From Apostichopus japonicus (lineage: Eukaryota; Echinodermata; Holothuroidea; Aspidochirotida; Stichopodidae), in the NCBI RefSeq assembly GCF_037975245.1, contig NC_092576.1, positions 27,295,611 through 27,359,610 on the forward strand: a stretch of DNA of 64,000 nt, written 5' to 3'. This document shows positions 11,486 through 24,098 of the stretch, in pieces (positions within the stretch are counted from its first letter, which is position 1; each line of letters opens with the position of its first letter). The notes under the pieces were generated by a model. It worked only from the letters and a program-made list of their open reading frames with translations, searched no databases and was not told the DNA's origin. A program made the translations under genes and the position numbers.

Positions 11486-13882
11486 AAAAAAACCTTAGAA
11501 CATTCTGCTGGAGTTCTACAAACAGGCAGACGAATACGTTTCAAGTAGAGTCTTAGAAAAGTAATGATACCATCTTCATATAATAGCGACGTATAACGTC
11601 GTTGTGTAAATCTTTTTGTGGTACTACTGAAAATTGCATAGACAAATATACAATATGGTAAAACTATGGCTGTCGGTACCTCTCAAGTACTCTATTTAAG
11701 CAAAACGGGAATTAGTTTAAGATATTGTTTATTTAGTACCCAACGATGTTGAGCACTGTTTGCCCTTGTGCCTCAACACATCCGTATACTTAGTGTATCT
11801 GGTTGGCTAACACACTTTCTGGGAGGGAATTAAATACCTTAACAATGCTTTGTGCAGTAGTTATACGCATACTTGTATAACATTTTTATTGTGTTTGTTT
11901 CTTACATATTTTTAAGAAAATCGTCAAATAAGTGGGACCCATCCTTTATGTTAGCACGCAAATGCGCTCGTTATTTTAGTTCTTTTTATATTTGTGTGTT
12001 CTTGATGGTTGTATGTGTTCAAAGTGTAATGATGCTCAGTGTAATATCCATGTAATAGTTGTATCGACAAGGTATTTGCTTATAATCGGTGCAACAAACA
12101 TAAAAGTTAACGAGTAATAAAACTTATGTATATACACATAAAGATTAAATTGAAATTGAACGGTCGTCACCACATACATATTCTTAGACTGATGAGTAGA
12201 AGCAAATTCTGTTTTTTTTTGACAATGTTAACATTATATAGTTGGCAAGCAGCTTAGTATAGAAAAAATTTACTTTTAGTTCTATAACAATCACTTTCCT
12301 TTGACCAAGATGGATAACGAAAACTGTAAGCATTTTAGTGTTTTGGGAATATTCTCTTTTGGCAAACGGCGTTTGCTTTTCGTGTTAAGATTTCCTGTCT
12401 GACATAGATTTTCTTGGAAAGCCAACGAATGTTGTGTTGCTGGATTGATAACTAAATATATTTATAGAAAAAGTAGGCTGCTTATTGAAAGTATTTAATA
12501 ACACAATCCAGTAGATGTGGGCAAAAACCATATCATAAGAAACATCATAACAGAGCAACATACATAAAAGGTAACGTTTCAATATGTGTGGCTGGTTTAC
12601 TAAATACATTTTTTTTAACTATAGAATTAACTGTTTAACTTACCAGTTAGATATTTCTACCAGACACTTTCAATAAGACAGCCTGGGTGATAAACACGTC
12701 TCGCATGACCAACGGAATCTGTAATCTGATAGAAATATAGAAGCCCTTGAAATATTTTCATAAAGAAAATGGCGTCAATAACGTTGGTTTAAAACCAAAC
12801 GTAGTTGTTATGGCATATAGCAATATTGAATTGGTAAATAGTATAAAGAGTTTCTTTTAAGTTGATATTGTGTTCTTTACCGTGTTCGTTTAGCCGTTGA
12901 AATTGTGTTACCCTGGCCTTTGTATGTACGCAACCAACATAAAAGGCAGTGAACTAGTTTCTAGTAATTTAAGCTTTCCATACCATACCTTGCAGTAAAA
13001 AGCTGTGACTTGTCAGTAACAGACCTAAGTACACGTTAAGCTATGTTACCATGACTTCACCGGATATTATCAGGTAAAATCGAGTCGATCGGAAAATATA
13101 TTGACAAATATGTTAGGAATTTATAAGTTTGAATGTGCTGAGGATTTGATAAAAAAAGATTCATGTCATGCTTCACCATTTATAATAACGATAACATGAT
13201 AGCGAAGTGATTTTAGTTATTTGTTTTACTTTTGGCAGGGGAAACTCATAGAAAAGGCAAGAGTTTAAAGGTATAATAGGCGAGTGGTTGCGATAGACGT
13301 AGTTGAAGTTTAAAGACATTTTTCCCTCTCAATTAGTACCTTACATAAGTATGTAAGTTATAACTCTAACAGACCGCTGAAATCTTCCGTTAATCTAGTA
13401 TTGTCTTTTTAATACAATATACTTGTGGCCTGAACCACATATTAATGTTCCACGCTATATCAATTTAGTGAACGGATATGATGGCTTTTTGGTCACCAGC
13501 ATATTTTATAGCCGTATCACAGTATTTACAGCTTGTACGCATGATCACATGTACGTCATGTATCTGGTACCATCTCAGAAAGTAAAACTATATGTTACAT
13601 GCATATCGTAGCAATGTGAAACTCAACTTATATTTTTGTCGCATATACTGAGGTATAACATGCATAATGAGTAATGTTATTAATTTCTACTCATGCAGAT
13701 CAATATAAACATTCATTTAAAGTTCAGTTTTTGAGAGGTAGGCTACATCAAAATAGAACTTAAAGACGTGCAGTTAGTTATAGGTTTTCATAGAAGCTTT
13801 AGACTACACATGCAGTAAATTTCTGTCTCTTTTCATATCTCATTCTCTATTTTTCCAGTCATTTCTCATAATTATCTCAACC
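11486..13882. other. Non-genic AT-rich stretch
   Basis: No supportable coding exon, RNA gene or repeat was seen. Open frames are short and low in complexity. Confidence 0.5.
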
Positions 13883-14140
13883 TCAATAAAATATGCATCC
13901 GAGAAAACTCGAGCAACACCTGACAACCGTTTTACTACAAGAACATGCTACACAAAGGAAGATTTCGAGTGGGCTTGGCGTTTCGATCCAAGCAGGATTT
14001 TCTTCACATTTTGAATGACAAATAACAGTAACAGAAGGGACAAATACACGCACAGAAAACAGACAGATGAATGAGCAGGGTGAACCCAAAAGAGAAACTC
14101 CACCACCAAAAGTATTGTCAGGGGATGTTATTCCCCATAA
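13883..14140 (+). pseudogene. Second gag-like fragment of the DIRS-like family
   Basis: At 14070-14136 the plus strand encodes a peptide close to the motif at 11401-11338 on the minus strand (shared NEQG, ET-P-PKVLSG, VIP). The flanks (13900-14070) have stops and no other recognised domain. This is a small, dead, oppositely oriented relative about 2.6 kb from the main copy. Confidence 0.5.
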
Positions 14141-14880
14141 TACGTCACTCTACAATATCATTGGGAAAGAGGGAGGAACAAAGAAAAAAACAAACACATA
14201 GGTAAGTTCAAACTATACCCCACCTTTCTTAATACCTTCATTGATTACAACAATGTATTGTAGTAATACACTTTAGTGTTACCTGTGCAATTAAAGGCTT
14301 TCAATTTGTAGATACTAGCTGTCTCATCCGACGTGTGGCAGGTGACCCATTAACTGTACGGGTACGTTAACTAACCTTCTAAATTCCTTCATTGATTAGT
14401 AAAATCTATTAACGATGAAACAGAGAACAAAACACACCACATAGGAGAGTTTAAAATCAAAAGGAAGTCACACACACACGCGCACCCAAAATGGTACAAC
14501 TTGGATAAAAATTCACACTAAATGAGGTTTGGCGTATGTGTGAGTGTGTGTGTAGGGGAAGTGTTTCCCTCTGTGTCACCAGGTCCTGCACTATACCCGC
14601 CTACCTTAATTCCCTCATTTAGTAGTACAACCTATTAACCTTTTTTACTTACCTAATGCGGGTTTAATTTGATGTCCTTTGTTTTCGTGTAAATAATATT
14701 GACTCAATGACCTTTAGTTTCAATAATATGGAAATCCTTTATTGTTATAGAATCCTTGATTATTGGTTCTGGTATCGAATCGTCTTGGAAGTGAGAGGTG
14801 GTGTACAACTGTTTGATTGAGGAAGTGGTGATGAAGCGAGGGATCAAGAATTTCTAAATGTGAGGTAACTGTGACAATAT
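14141..14880. other. Non-genic stretch
   Basis: There is an AC/GT-rich patch near 14460-14560 and no coding or RNA gene. The words ACCTTCTTAATACCTTCATT, CTAACCTTCTAAATTCCTTC and CTACCTTAATTCCCTCATTT recur about every 170 bp (14221, 14371, 14600), suggesting an old degraded tandem array. Confidence 0.4.
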
Positions 14881-14884
14881 CGAA

Positions 14885-15275
14885 ATTTAATTTAAAAGTC
14901 AGTAAATATAACCAAATTATGCAGACATCACTCCGATCAACAAAGATTTTTCGAGAAACATATCCACTACTTCATATTTGACCGTGATATCCGTGTTAAA
15001 ACTTGTCGTACAACCGATGTGCTATACTGTCTGGTTTGAGTATTTGATTCTCACGTATATACAGTTAACTTAAACACTTTTAAATTATGAGTCATATCTT
15101 CAGTGATCGTAGAAACATAACAAATCTATTCATAATTATTCAACCGAGGCAGCAGTTATACTTCATATATAATAGCATGGCAACGTCAGTTACTAAATGT
15201 ATACACTGATGACGTAAATCCCTGTTAACGTCTTTTTGTAAATGACTTGTTTTAATTAACGCTTGTTGGTGACAC
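14885..15275 (+). repeat. Direct repeat, copy 1
   Basis: Shares ordered words with 16650-17025: CAGTAAATATA, TGCAGACAT, ACATATCCA/ACACATCCC, GATGTGC, TTTGAGTATTT, ACAGTTAACTT, GAGTCATATCTTCAG, CATGGCAACGTCAGTTACTA and AATGTATACACTGA. The pair encloses about 1.4 kb. They could be decayed LTRs or a segmental duplication; no primer-binding site was recognised after this copy. Confidence 0.75.
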
Positions 15276-16649
15276 GCACTTTGAATATAGGCACTGTTCG
15301 AATTAAATTTGTTGCTATATTGAGCCTACTATCACTGTTCTATTTAAAAGAAATCACATAATATCACCTCACCATGAAGACATTGTCTAGCTAAGTTTTT
15401 ACTAGTGTCTTTGACCCTGTACATACTCTTACCGCTTGTCGACGAAGCTCACGACAGTTACTCAACAATCGGCGTATACATTAACCATGACCGAATATGT
15501 CAATGTGGAATTGAACAAAACAAGGTACCAACCATGTGACGTGCTCCCTTGTGAAACTGAACTCTTTTAGTACTCCTTGAATGCATTCAAATGATGTCCG
15601 CTCCGGTAGTGTGGTGAATTACCCGGTTGGTAATTAAAGGGTAAGATCACGGCACAGCTATTCTGCAATGCGCAAACTACATAGCAACGCGCTGAACTAT
15701 ACGCATTGCCCCAAGGACAACGCAGTGCCTGACGATGAATTCGTCACGGGCAACGCAGCGCAGCTCACGATGAAATGCGTCAGCCAGCAAACCCTACGCT
15801 GCAACGGCCTTATAAGTGCACCAACAGACTAGTACGCGGCGTAGCCGCGGAGTGCATTAATCCTATCTTCTGCAGAAGCCAAAAATAACCCCCGAAAACA
15901 ACGCCTTTGAAAAATTCTATCAAATACGACAAGGATTCTACCAGGCAACTTCTTCCAAATGTATCCCAAATAAATGTGTGCAAATGTTACTCGACGGCAT
16001 TAAAACCAACACAGTAACTGTGTACAATCCTGAACAAGATTAACTTACCGATTACGAAGTATCGAATAAGAATTACACGTAATCGAACCCCACTTACAAA
16101 CTGGTCAACGCTCTCCACCTTGCTTCATACATGATATGTCCCTCTGATATGCACAAACGTCCCGTATACGAAGAACGGAGGCAACCTTATCCGTCAGACT
16201 GTTTACATAAATCCCGGCAGCAAGAACCAACTCTATTGCATCCAGCAATAAACTGATACCCTAGATAAACAGACTGGCACACAAACCAGGGATCCCTGCT
16301 TAAACATTAAGCAAAGACTCATTTTATAACGGAAAAACATGCAAGATAGAAAGTATGTACAAACGAGAAAAGGGAGCTTTTTTGCAAGACTATATTTCAC
16401 AAAAAACTGATGTCATGATCTTTGACTACCACGTTCCTCGTGAAGCTGTAACGCACACAGCTTATCAGGAATGTTCACAATGTACATAAACACGGGGAGC
16501 AGACGACAGGATTCTTGTTCCTTAGGAACACAAGGAGCCTTGACTTTTTTTACACGTTAACAAGCGCGTATGATATGATATGTGTGACCGTCGTAAGCAG
16601 TACGATAACAATGGCTTAAGCCTTTCGAAACCTAATGCATAGAAGTTAC
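15276..16649. other. Interior between the direct repeats
   Basis: It holds no recognisable gene. Around 15680-15840 and 15890-16050 the composition is more coding-like, with frames of 40-50 codons (including FEKFYQIRQGFYQATSSK), but no family is recognised. The two stretches are in different frames and are broken by stops. If the flanks are LTRs, this would be a non-autonomous or deleted interior. Confidence 0.35.
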
Positions 16650-17025
16650 ATAATAAAAATTCAATTACAAAACCAGTAAATATATCTAACTTGTGCAGAC
16701 ATAAATCCGTCAAACAAGGCTATTTGGAGGAACACATCCCTACCTCATGAATTACTTTGAAAGCCATGATAAAACCTGTTGTATTACTGATGTGCCATAC
16801 GTTCTAATTTGAGTATTTTGTTAGCACTTATAAACAGTTAACTTTTATTTTAAGTTTTTTCAAGTATGAGTCATATCTTCAGTTAACATAACAAATAAAT
16901 TCATAAATATCCAACTGAGGCAGAGGTCATGGCAACGTCAGTTACTAAATGTATACACTGAGGATGTAAAGCCTTTGTAATGCCTTTTTGAATTGGTCTG
17001 TTTGAAGTAACGCTTAAGTGACTTC
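16650..17025 (+). repeat. Direct repeat, copy 2
   Basis: Partner of 14885-15275 in the same orientation. It has several small deletions relative to copy 1, for example before CATGGCAACGTCAGTTACTA, where the ATATATAATAG stretch is absent. Confidence 0.75.
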
Positions 17026-17164
17026 TTAAAGAATTACATGGGCTAAAACCTTTCTTTTTTTTATTTATCTTTACGGGTAAATTGATTTTTCACGAAAATT
17101 TGAATTGAAGAATTTGAATACATAATTTCAATCATAAGAAATTTTACTCAGTTCCTCTGTCAGC

Positions 17165-17640
17165 TGTTGTTTTAAGGTATTTTGACAAGCCCACCCAACT
17201 GTTAAACTCTTAAGTAAATTCATGATGGATTCATATGAAGTTGTAACAAAAAGTCACGTTTGATTTAATTGACAATTCTCCATAGCTACCTTTGAACTTA
17301 AGTTGGTGTTTCAAGTCAGTTACCATGGCAACCACATATTTTGATAGTACGTAATACACACGATAATCCGATGAAAGATGTAAGTCAATTCAATGCTTTC
17401 ATATGGAGCTTTTGCAAAAAGTCCATGTTTCCTTAATTTCGCATTCACTTTTGACCTTGAATTGATCTTTCAACTCAATTCAACGTTTTCCCATGGAGCT
17501 GTTGCAGAGAAAGTCCCTGTTTGCTTAAGTTGACCTATAGCATTCGTTTTGATGCTGCTCGATACACCAAATTCTTCCATTTGAAACATTTTAACCAATG
17601 CCCATAGTAACCACATAGTTTGATATGTATTTAATGTTAC
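17165..17640 (+). repeat. Degenerate tandem repeat with CATGGAGCTGTTGCA-like units
   Basis: Blocks recur with the order ATATGAAGTTGTAACAAAAAG, then CATATGGAGCTTTTGCAAAAA, then CCATGGAGCTGTTGCAGAGA. Each is followed by GTCACGTTTG, GTCCATGTTT or GTCCCTGTTT and then TTAAnTTGAC-type words. Spacing is roughly 90-170 bp. Two copies of GGCAACCACATA/GTAACCACATAGTTTGAT also occur. No gene. Confidence 0.55.
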
Positions 17641-18779
17641 TCTTTCTAACCATGTAAAAATTGTCCCCTTTTAACGTTTTCTTCTTGTAGAAATCTGGTT
17701 TTCAAATTCACCAGTTTCTCACCAGAAGTATGGTTGGTTCGAACGCATCAATTTGGTGATTGACGTAGTGCATGCTAATAGGCAAAACAGTTAGCACTCC
17801 CATTTCCGCAGCAAATGCACTCTCACGTGTACACGCACAGGTGATTGCCTATAACGTACATATCGCGAACGTATATAACCTACTGTACTTTGCCCAGTTG
17901 GTATACTAAAGCGTTGCACATAATATACTCTCACACTCAAACCACAGTTCATAAACTGTTCTTCGAAATCTCTGAAATATAGATCACGGATCCAATTTAC
18001 AGTAAAAGGAGACTTGAAAAGTATTCGGAACACCGAAAGATGAAACTTGGCGGAATTGATTGCAGGCCAGAATGTGGTACCGAAAAGCTTAGGATTCGCA
18101 GAACTGTCCGATTATAAACGTTAGAGTAGCCCACATGCGAACATTCTTCGCGTTAGAGCTGCATAGCGCGATGTATAAACAACGAAGAGTCTGCTGTTAA
18201 AACTTATCTTGTGTTACACAAAGACCACGTAACTACCGATCTACTACATATATGGCGGCTTAAGGAGATTTTGAAAACATATCAAATTTATGAGAAATTT
18301 CACCGAAAATTAAGGAAGAAATTAATCTGTATAAAAACGCGATTTTGTTGTTGTGATTACAGTAGGTACTATACGGAGCGTGGGTTATGTCGCAATCTGC
18401 ATTAGAGTAGATGACGCCACGTTCTGTACTGTTCAAATCATCCTTAATGTTTAAAAAAATCGTTTCTCTGTCAAACGCAACATTAACGTTCTCATACTTT
18501 GACATCATGATCGTAAAATTATTTATCATTTTCCAAGGTAACTTCTTTGGGCCACCAGACAATCCTTTTAATGATGATAACCATTCAACGAAGATTACAA
18601 TCATGATTGCGATAGCAATTATGTTATTTTTGTGTGAGCCAGATTCACTATGAAAGTGTCAAACAGGGCATGGAAAAACATATCGCCACTGCCTAATTAC
18701 ACCAAGAAAAATATATCATAACATATTGCAACACACTGAGAACACAACAATATTTTAGCCCGATGTTGTGATAGTATCC
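17641..18779. other. Non-genic stretch
   Basis: Overlapping short frames on both strands (18211-18405, 18260-18604, 18411-18653) show no recognisable protein or exon boundaries. Nothing else seen. Confidence 0.4.
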
Positions 18780-18789
18780 GTGGATCTAC

Positions 18790-19590
18790 TATACACGAGA
18801 TGCTATACAGGATCCACTCCACAGCATCCAATATATCCAATCTTATATGCACGATCCGCTAATACAATCCACAATACCTGATGTACTATACAGGATCCTC
18901 TATGTAGTAATAACCATACACGATCCACTTTACACGATCCATTATGCACTTTTGACTGTGTGCGATCCACTATGCTGGATCCATTATGTTGAATCCACTA
19001 TGTTGGATCCACTATGCTGGATTGCTATGCGGGATCCAGCATGCTGGATTAAATATGCAGAATTTACTACGCTCCATCCACTATAGTGGATCCACTATGG
19101 ACAATCCTTTGTGCACGATCCATTATAAACTATACACTATCCACTATGCTAGATCCAGTATACAAGATCCACTATATATGATCCACCATTCTGGATCTAG
19201 ATCCCTTTACTTGATCACTGTGATGGATGCACTACGCAAGATCCAGTATACACAATCCTCCATACACGAACCATTATATACGCAATTCACGTTGCAGGAT
19301 TCAATATATACGATATATTATATATATAACCCAATATACAGGATACACTATGGAGGACCAACTATGTATGATCCTCTATACATGATCACTTTGCTGGATC
19401 TCCTAAGTGAACAACTATGCACGATCAACTATACAGAATCAACTATGTAGCATTCAATATGTAGGATCCGATATACAGGATCCAAGATACATTATCCAAA
19501 ATATGATCAACTATAAATGATCTACTATACATGATAAACTACACACGATCCACTATACATGTTCCACTGTACAGGATCCAATATGCAGGA
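18790..19590 (+). repeat. Degenerate 15-bp minisatellite (GGATCCACTATGCTG-like)
   Basis: About 50 imperfect copies of a unit resembling GGATCCACTATGCTG run through this stretch, with the GATCCACTAT core best kept. The unit is a multiple of three, so several plus frames stay open (18847-19086, 18986-19450) and would encode pentapeptide repeats such as DPLCW. The unit contains the palindrome TGGATCCA. The open frames are a by-product of unit length; there is no evidence of a gene. Confidence 0.85.
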
Positions 19591-22500
19591 TCGACATGTG
19601 TATACATACTATTTGGAATGGAAATAACAAAATGTGATATTGCTTAAATAATAACAATTCGGGTATCATGTTATACCGTTCATGAACATTATCTCATACT
19701 TAAATATATCAATTTGGTTTAGGTGGAATATTAATTCATAAACATGTTTCAATCCACCATTATACGTAATGGAAACGTTTTATAGATGCATCTTACAAAA
19801 TCAACGATAGTGACATAAGCTTTGTTAATACTCAAGTTTCATCACATTTAAGTAAAAAAGGAAATTACATGATTGTAAAACATAAATGTACATACTTTGC
19901 ACCATCAATATCGATTACTACATGCGATACTTAATGGTTTATCTGTCAATAATAACTCAACTTTTATAGCCCCAAGATATTGAGGCTTAACCTATCAATG
20001 TACCATTGTCATCTTTAAGTTTTTATTTGTGCCATCGTTTGCCATCAGATTATTTATTTCAATTAAAACTAATTTCAAACACGTAGAGCGGCTATTAATA
20101 AATTGTACTTAACAAAATTAAAAATTTCATTTTGTGTTTCCAATGTTCATGAAATATAAGATTCATGGACATTTCCGATACCTTTCCGATGCAAAACTGA
20201 TTCCATATCAACCAATATGGGAAAATTTTAAGCCGATAAATCTAAAAAAACATGTGTAACCTACAAACACGTTTATGCTTTAAAATGAATCAACATAGAC
20301 GTTTGGATTGATAATGTTCTTACTTCCACAGCTTAAGAAGTCTAAAGTTAGGGAATGAACGTGAAACACTGATGAAGGTTTGCTCTTTGATTGGTTTTCT
20401 GAACCACATCCCAGCGCCCAACATTTTGTAAACGACGGCTCATAACCAATCGCACATTTTTTTGCAAAAGTCTGTTTTTTACCTGAATTTAATGTTTACC
20501 TGAAGTTAATGTTTATGATATGTCCATTGGTATTAAAAGGGAATACTTATTGATTTCAGTGTGTCATGTTTCGAGTGAGCATTATGATGAATTGATATCA
20601 GTCTTGCCATAGTTGACAAGTTGTTCTTTTATCGAACAATTTTCATGGTTTGTTTACCTCATTGATATCTTTTGTGGGACGTTTATGATAATCGTGATAT
20701 GCCAAGCCCTAGAAAAAAGTAGATTAATGGAAATAGAGGAAATTACCTTCACTGTTGTAACTTGTCAGAGTATCCTTTGATAACAGTTATAAGACACTGG
20801 AAAAATGTGCCTTTTCTCTCCAATGTCGTTGATCCACGGACAAAAAATCCAGGTATTGTATTATATAACGAATAGGTGTATGTGAAATACCGAAGTTTGT
20901 AACAATCCAACTGACGTTGACGAATTTCAATTGGAACATAAAATTCATATAATCCGTTTTCAATAATGTCTTTAATATTGGGCATTCACCAAGCACAGCA
21001 TCTAAACTAATTGCATCGGCTCATAAAGACATTCTGCTGAATTTCCGTGGTCGTTCTGTTTTAAATTACACCTAACAGTGTCTGAAATACTTATATATCC
21101 AGAAGGAAAATAAAACGTTTGTCTAAGTATAAACAAATTATATATCTAGGCAAAGCAAGGCGGACGTTAACAAATAGGCTCACAATGCTTCCAAAACTTT
21201 TCCAAACTTTAGAAACTTATGAAGTTTGTTGGGGTATATATAACTTTAGAATTGTATATGTGACCAAACGAGGTTACTAGACAGTTCCAAACAAGTAGTT
21301 CTCACCTTTACTGCCTTCCGCTTAACACCTTCCCTTTTACCCCTACAACGCTTTACATTCTGAGCACTACGAAAAATATTATGGCCGTATAAGGTAATGA
21401 TTCGCTACTGATAATATGCAAGTTAGTGTTGCTGTGCAATTGCGTGTGACAATTTTGATAAATAATGTTTACGTTTTGTATTGCTCAGGCTTATGACGCA
21501 TATGGAATCTACCATTTGTTGTTTGGGGCATGTTAACATTCTCATCGAATATTGCTACGAATTACGATTACGGAACGGTTCCCTATGATAAGATATAAAT
21601 ATCATAAAATACAACAGGTGTCACCTCCAATAGTGATTTACTAATTTCTTTGACAGCATAACAAACAGTTTAAGACTTAAATTACAAATCCACCTTTACC
21701 GCATCATTGCAAATGGTGAGAACTGATTGAAACTATGCAAGAACCAGTCAATCGTGATTTTGTTCTTTGTTAAGCCTCGCAACCCTTAGTAGAAATAAAT
21801 ACAAAAGCCAGTTGTGTATTCACCAGTGACCATGCACTTATCTTACTTACTCCTTTTTCTTCCGCCTTTCACGTAGTAAAATAGTTCATACATATGCACT
21901 TCACAGCTTGAATTCCATAACACGCACGAATACGTTATTTTATTTCGCCGTGGTCCGGTGCCGGTGTAGCGGTACAAACTGTCGCATATATCCCATCTTC
22001 AGTACATACTGTCCTAGTCCACCTAGGACAATTTATACTGGATTTACCGGTACATTTGTATATGCTATTTGTATATGCTTTTGTGAAACGAAGGGGGACA
22101 TTATTTGACGGTCGTATATTTTGTTGTAAATTGTGTCCACTTGAACACAATGTCCGCACTAGCAGGTATGTTAGAGCAGCAAAAATGTAATTAGTGATGG
22201 ACTGGCAGTATCCGTATTATTAGCAAATTTGTTGCATTCGGCTTTCGTATATTCAGCAGACAGTTGATCGATCGTGCTTTGCAACAACTAAACATGAAAA
22301 AGTTAGCAGAAAACGTGAGACAAATTGCCGATATTCTAAGAGATGAGAGCTATCTAAGTTGTTTCACAAAATTAAAACAGAGAAAGATTTTACGAAGACA
22401 AAGTCAGTCTTTCAGACTGGCTGAAAATGGAACTCTTGCATACCAAAATTTGAAAAAAGGGTGTTGCTATCTAGGGCTTCTCAACTCGTCCAAGTCGATG

Positions 22501-23942
22501 CAGCAAATATTAGTGGCATCTGAGGTAATTCATGTGACTTACAGTTTAGGATACACACTATGCCTGTGGTTTGCCCAGGCCGTTTCACAATAGTGGCCAT
22601 GAAATATGGACAATAATGGGAATATTCCATTTCAAACACTGATATAGAGTTGTAATTCAATTTTAGTGGTACTTCAGCTAGAACTACCAATTATGCAGCC
22701 CATATAATTGTGTGTTTTTTTTATTGGGGGGGGGGCAAAAACATGATATCTCATTGATCAAGCATTTTCTTATCTCTTATCTTATCTCAGCCAGACAACA
22801 GATTATGTCTAGGTTTTATTGAAAGACTACCAACGTTGATGTAACAAGGAATGCAACACGTTGATGTAACAAGGAATATTCAACATGATATCAAAGCGTC
22901 ATTGTCCTGTATACTTAAGAACAAGTCTCCATAGCATTCCTGTAACTAGATTGGGGAAACAGGTAAATTCTCAAGCTGTTCTAATTGTACAGGCTGTCCA
23001 CAGAAGGTTAAGTAAAGTTAAGGTCACTCTGGACAAGTTAAACATTTACAAGTTTAAAGGTAGTCTGTATAGGCCCTAAACTCTGGCCACTTTAATTGTT
23101 AGAAGTTTTCAAGAAGTACTTTCTGAATGTAAAAACCCTTCAAATTTTCTCATCCATTATAAATGATGACACGAGATGATTGAATGTTCCAGTAAGGTAA
23201 ATTTCCTCCAGGGTAGTAGCAAACATACTTTAAGAATTTTGAGCAATGTGAAAATCTGGCATATTTAGGGGCAATACAGCATTCCTTTAAGCAACACTTT
23301 GGCATAACTGCATAGCAATCATAAATTTAGGCATATAATTGTAAATTGGAAAATGCGGACGTACCACTTTCCTGGTCCACTGGTTTAAGCGATTGTAAAT
23401 ACACGGTACAGTATGGTTTAAGTTACGTTTTCAGGTATATAAGGTAAAAATGATTGGCCAAAATCCACCAACACCCTGTTTCGATCAGATATCCCACTGT
23501 TTTGATCTACATCTGTTTCGTAATCCAGTGCATAGTTCTATTATATGTATACATAGCTTGAATAGTAGACGGCGGGAAAAATATAGTTTTTCAGAAATGT
23601 TAATTTAAAATTTGTCCTTAAAGACTAATTCTGATTAAATTCAATCTTCAACTCTACTCGTCATAGTTATTTGAACTTCCTCTTTCAGTCTATACTGTAA
23701 GATAAATACTTTTGAGAACTGGGAATGTTAATACAATCCTGCTAGCCACGACCGGTTCCTTCATTGTGTACGCAGTTTGCCATAGTCAACGATGTGTGAC
23801 GGTAGCGAACAAAAATTTCATGTAGGTATTATTTCTAAATCGATTAGATAAACAAACCAGCACTGGAATTCATCGCCCAGGGTAACTGGGACAATCGCAT
23901 AGAAGTTCTGTTATAATTATTCATTCAGTCGTGGCGTGGCAT
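19591..23942. other. Long non-genic AT-rich stretch
   Basis: No recognisable exon, RNA gene or bounded element. It includes one 110-codon frame (22264-22593, listed separately), a G-run at 22724-22733, and a short direct repeat near 22838-22875 (ACGTTGATGTAACAAGGAAT twice). Confidence 0.4.
22264..22593 (+). CDS. Unrecognised 109-residue open frame
   Basis: It starts with an ATG at 22264 and runs without stop to TAG. The first 60 residues look amphipathic and charged (NMKKLAENVRQIADILRDES, KLKQRKILRRQSQS), more protein-like than its surroundings; the C-terminal 40 residues are less convincing. There is no known domain, signal peptide or neighbouring exon. It may be a chance frame or a remnant of a mobile element. 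Confidence 0.2.
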   Translation: MIDRALQQLNMKKLAENVRQIADILRDESYLSCFTKLKQRKILRRQSQSFRLAENGTLAYQNLKKGCCYLGLLNSSKSMQQILVASEVIHVTYSLGYTLCLWFAQAVSQ

Positions 23943-24098
23943 ATAGTACATCGACTGCAATGGTTCCAGACTTGTGTGCTATAAACAGCAACTAATTACA
24001 CGTATATATTGGAAATCGAAATAGTACATCGACTGCAATGGTTCCAGACTTGTGTGCTATAAACAGCAACTAATTACACGTATATATTGGAAATCGAA
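23943..24098 (+). repeat. Perfect 78-bp tandem duplication
   Basis: The unit beginning ATAGTACATCGACTGCAATG and ending GGAAATCGAA occurs twice back to back with no difference seen. The identity implies a very recent duplication or an assembly duplication. Confidence 0.9.
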
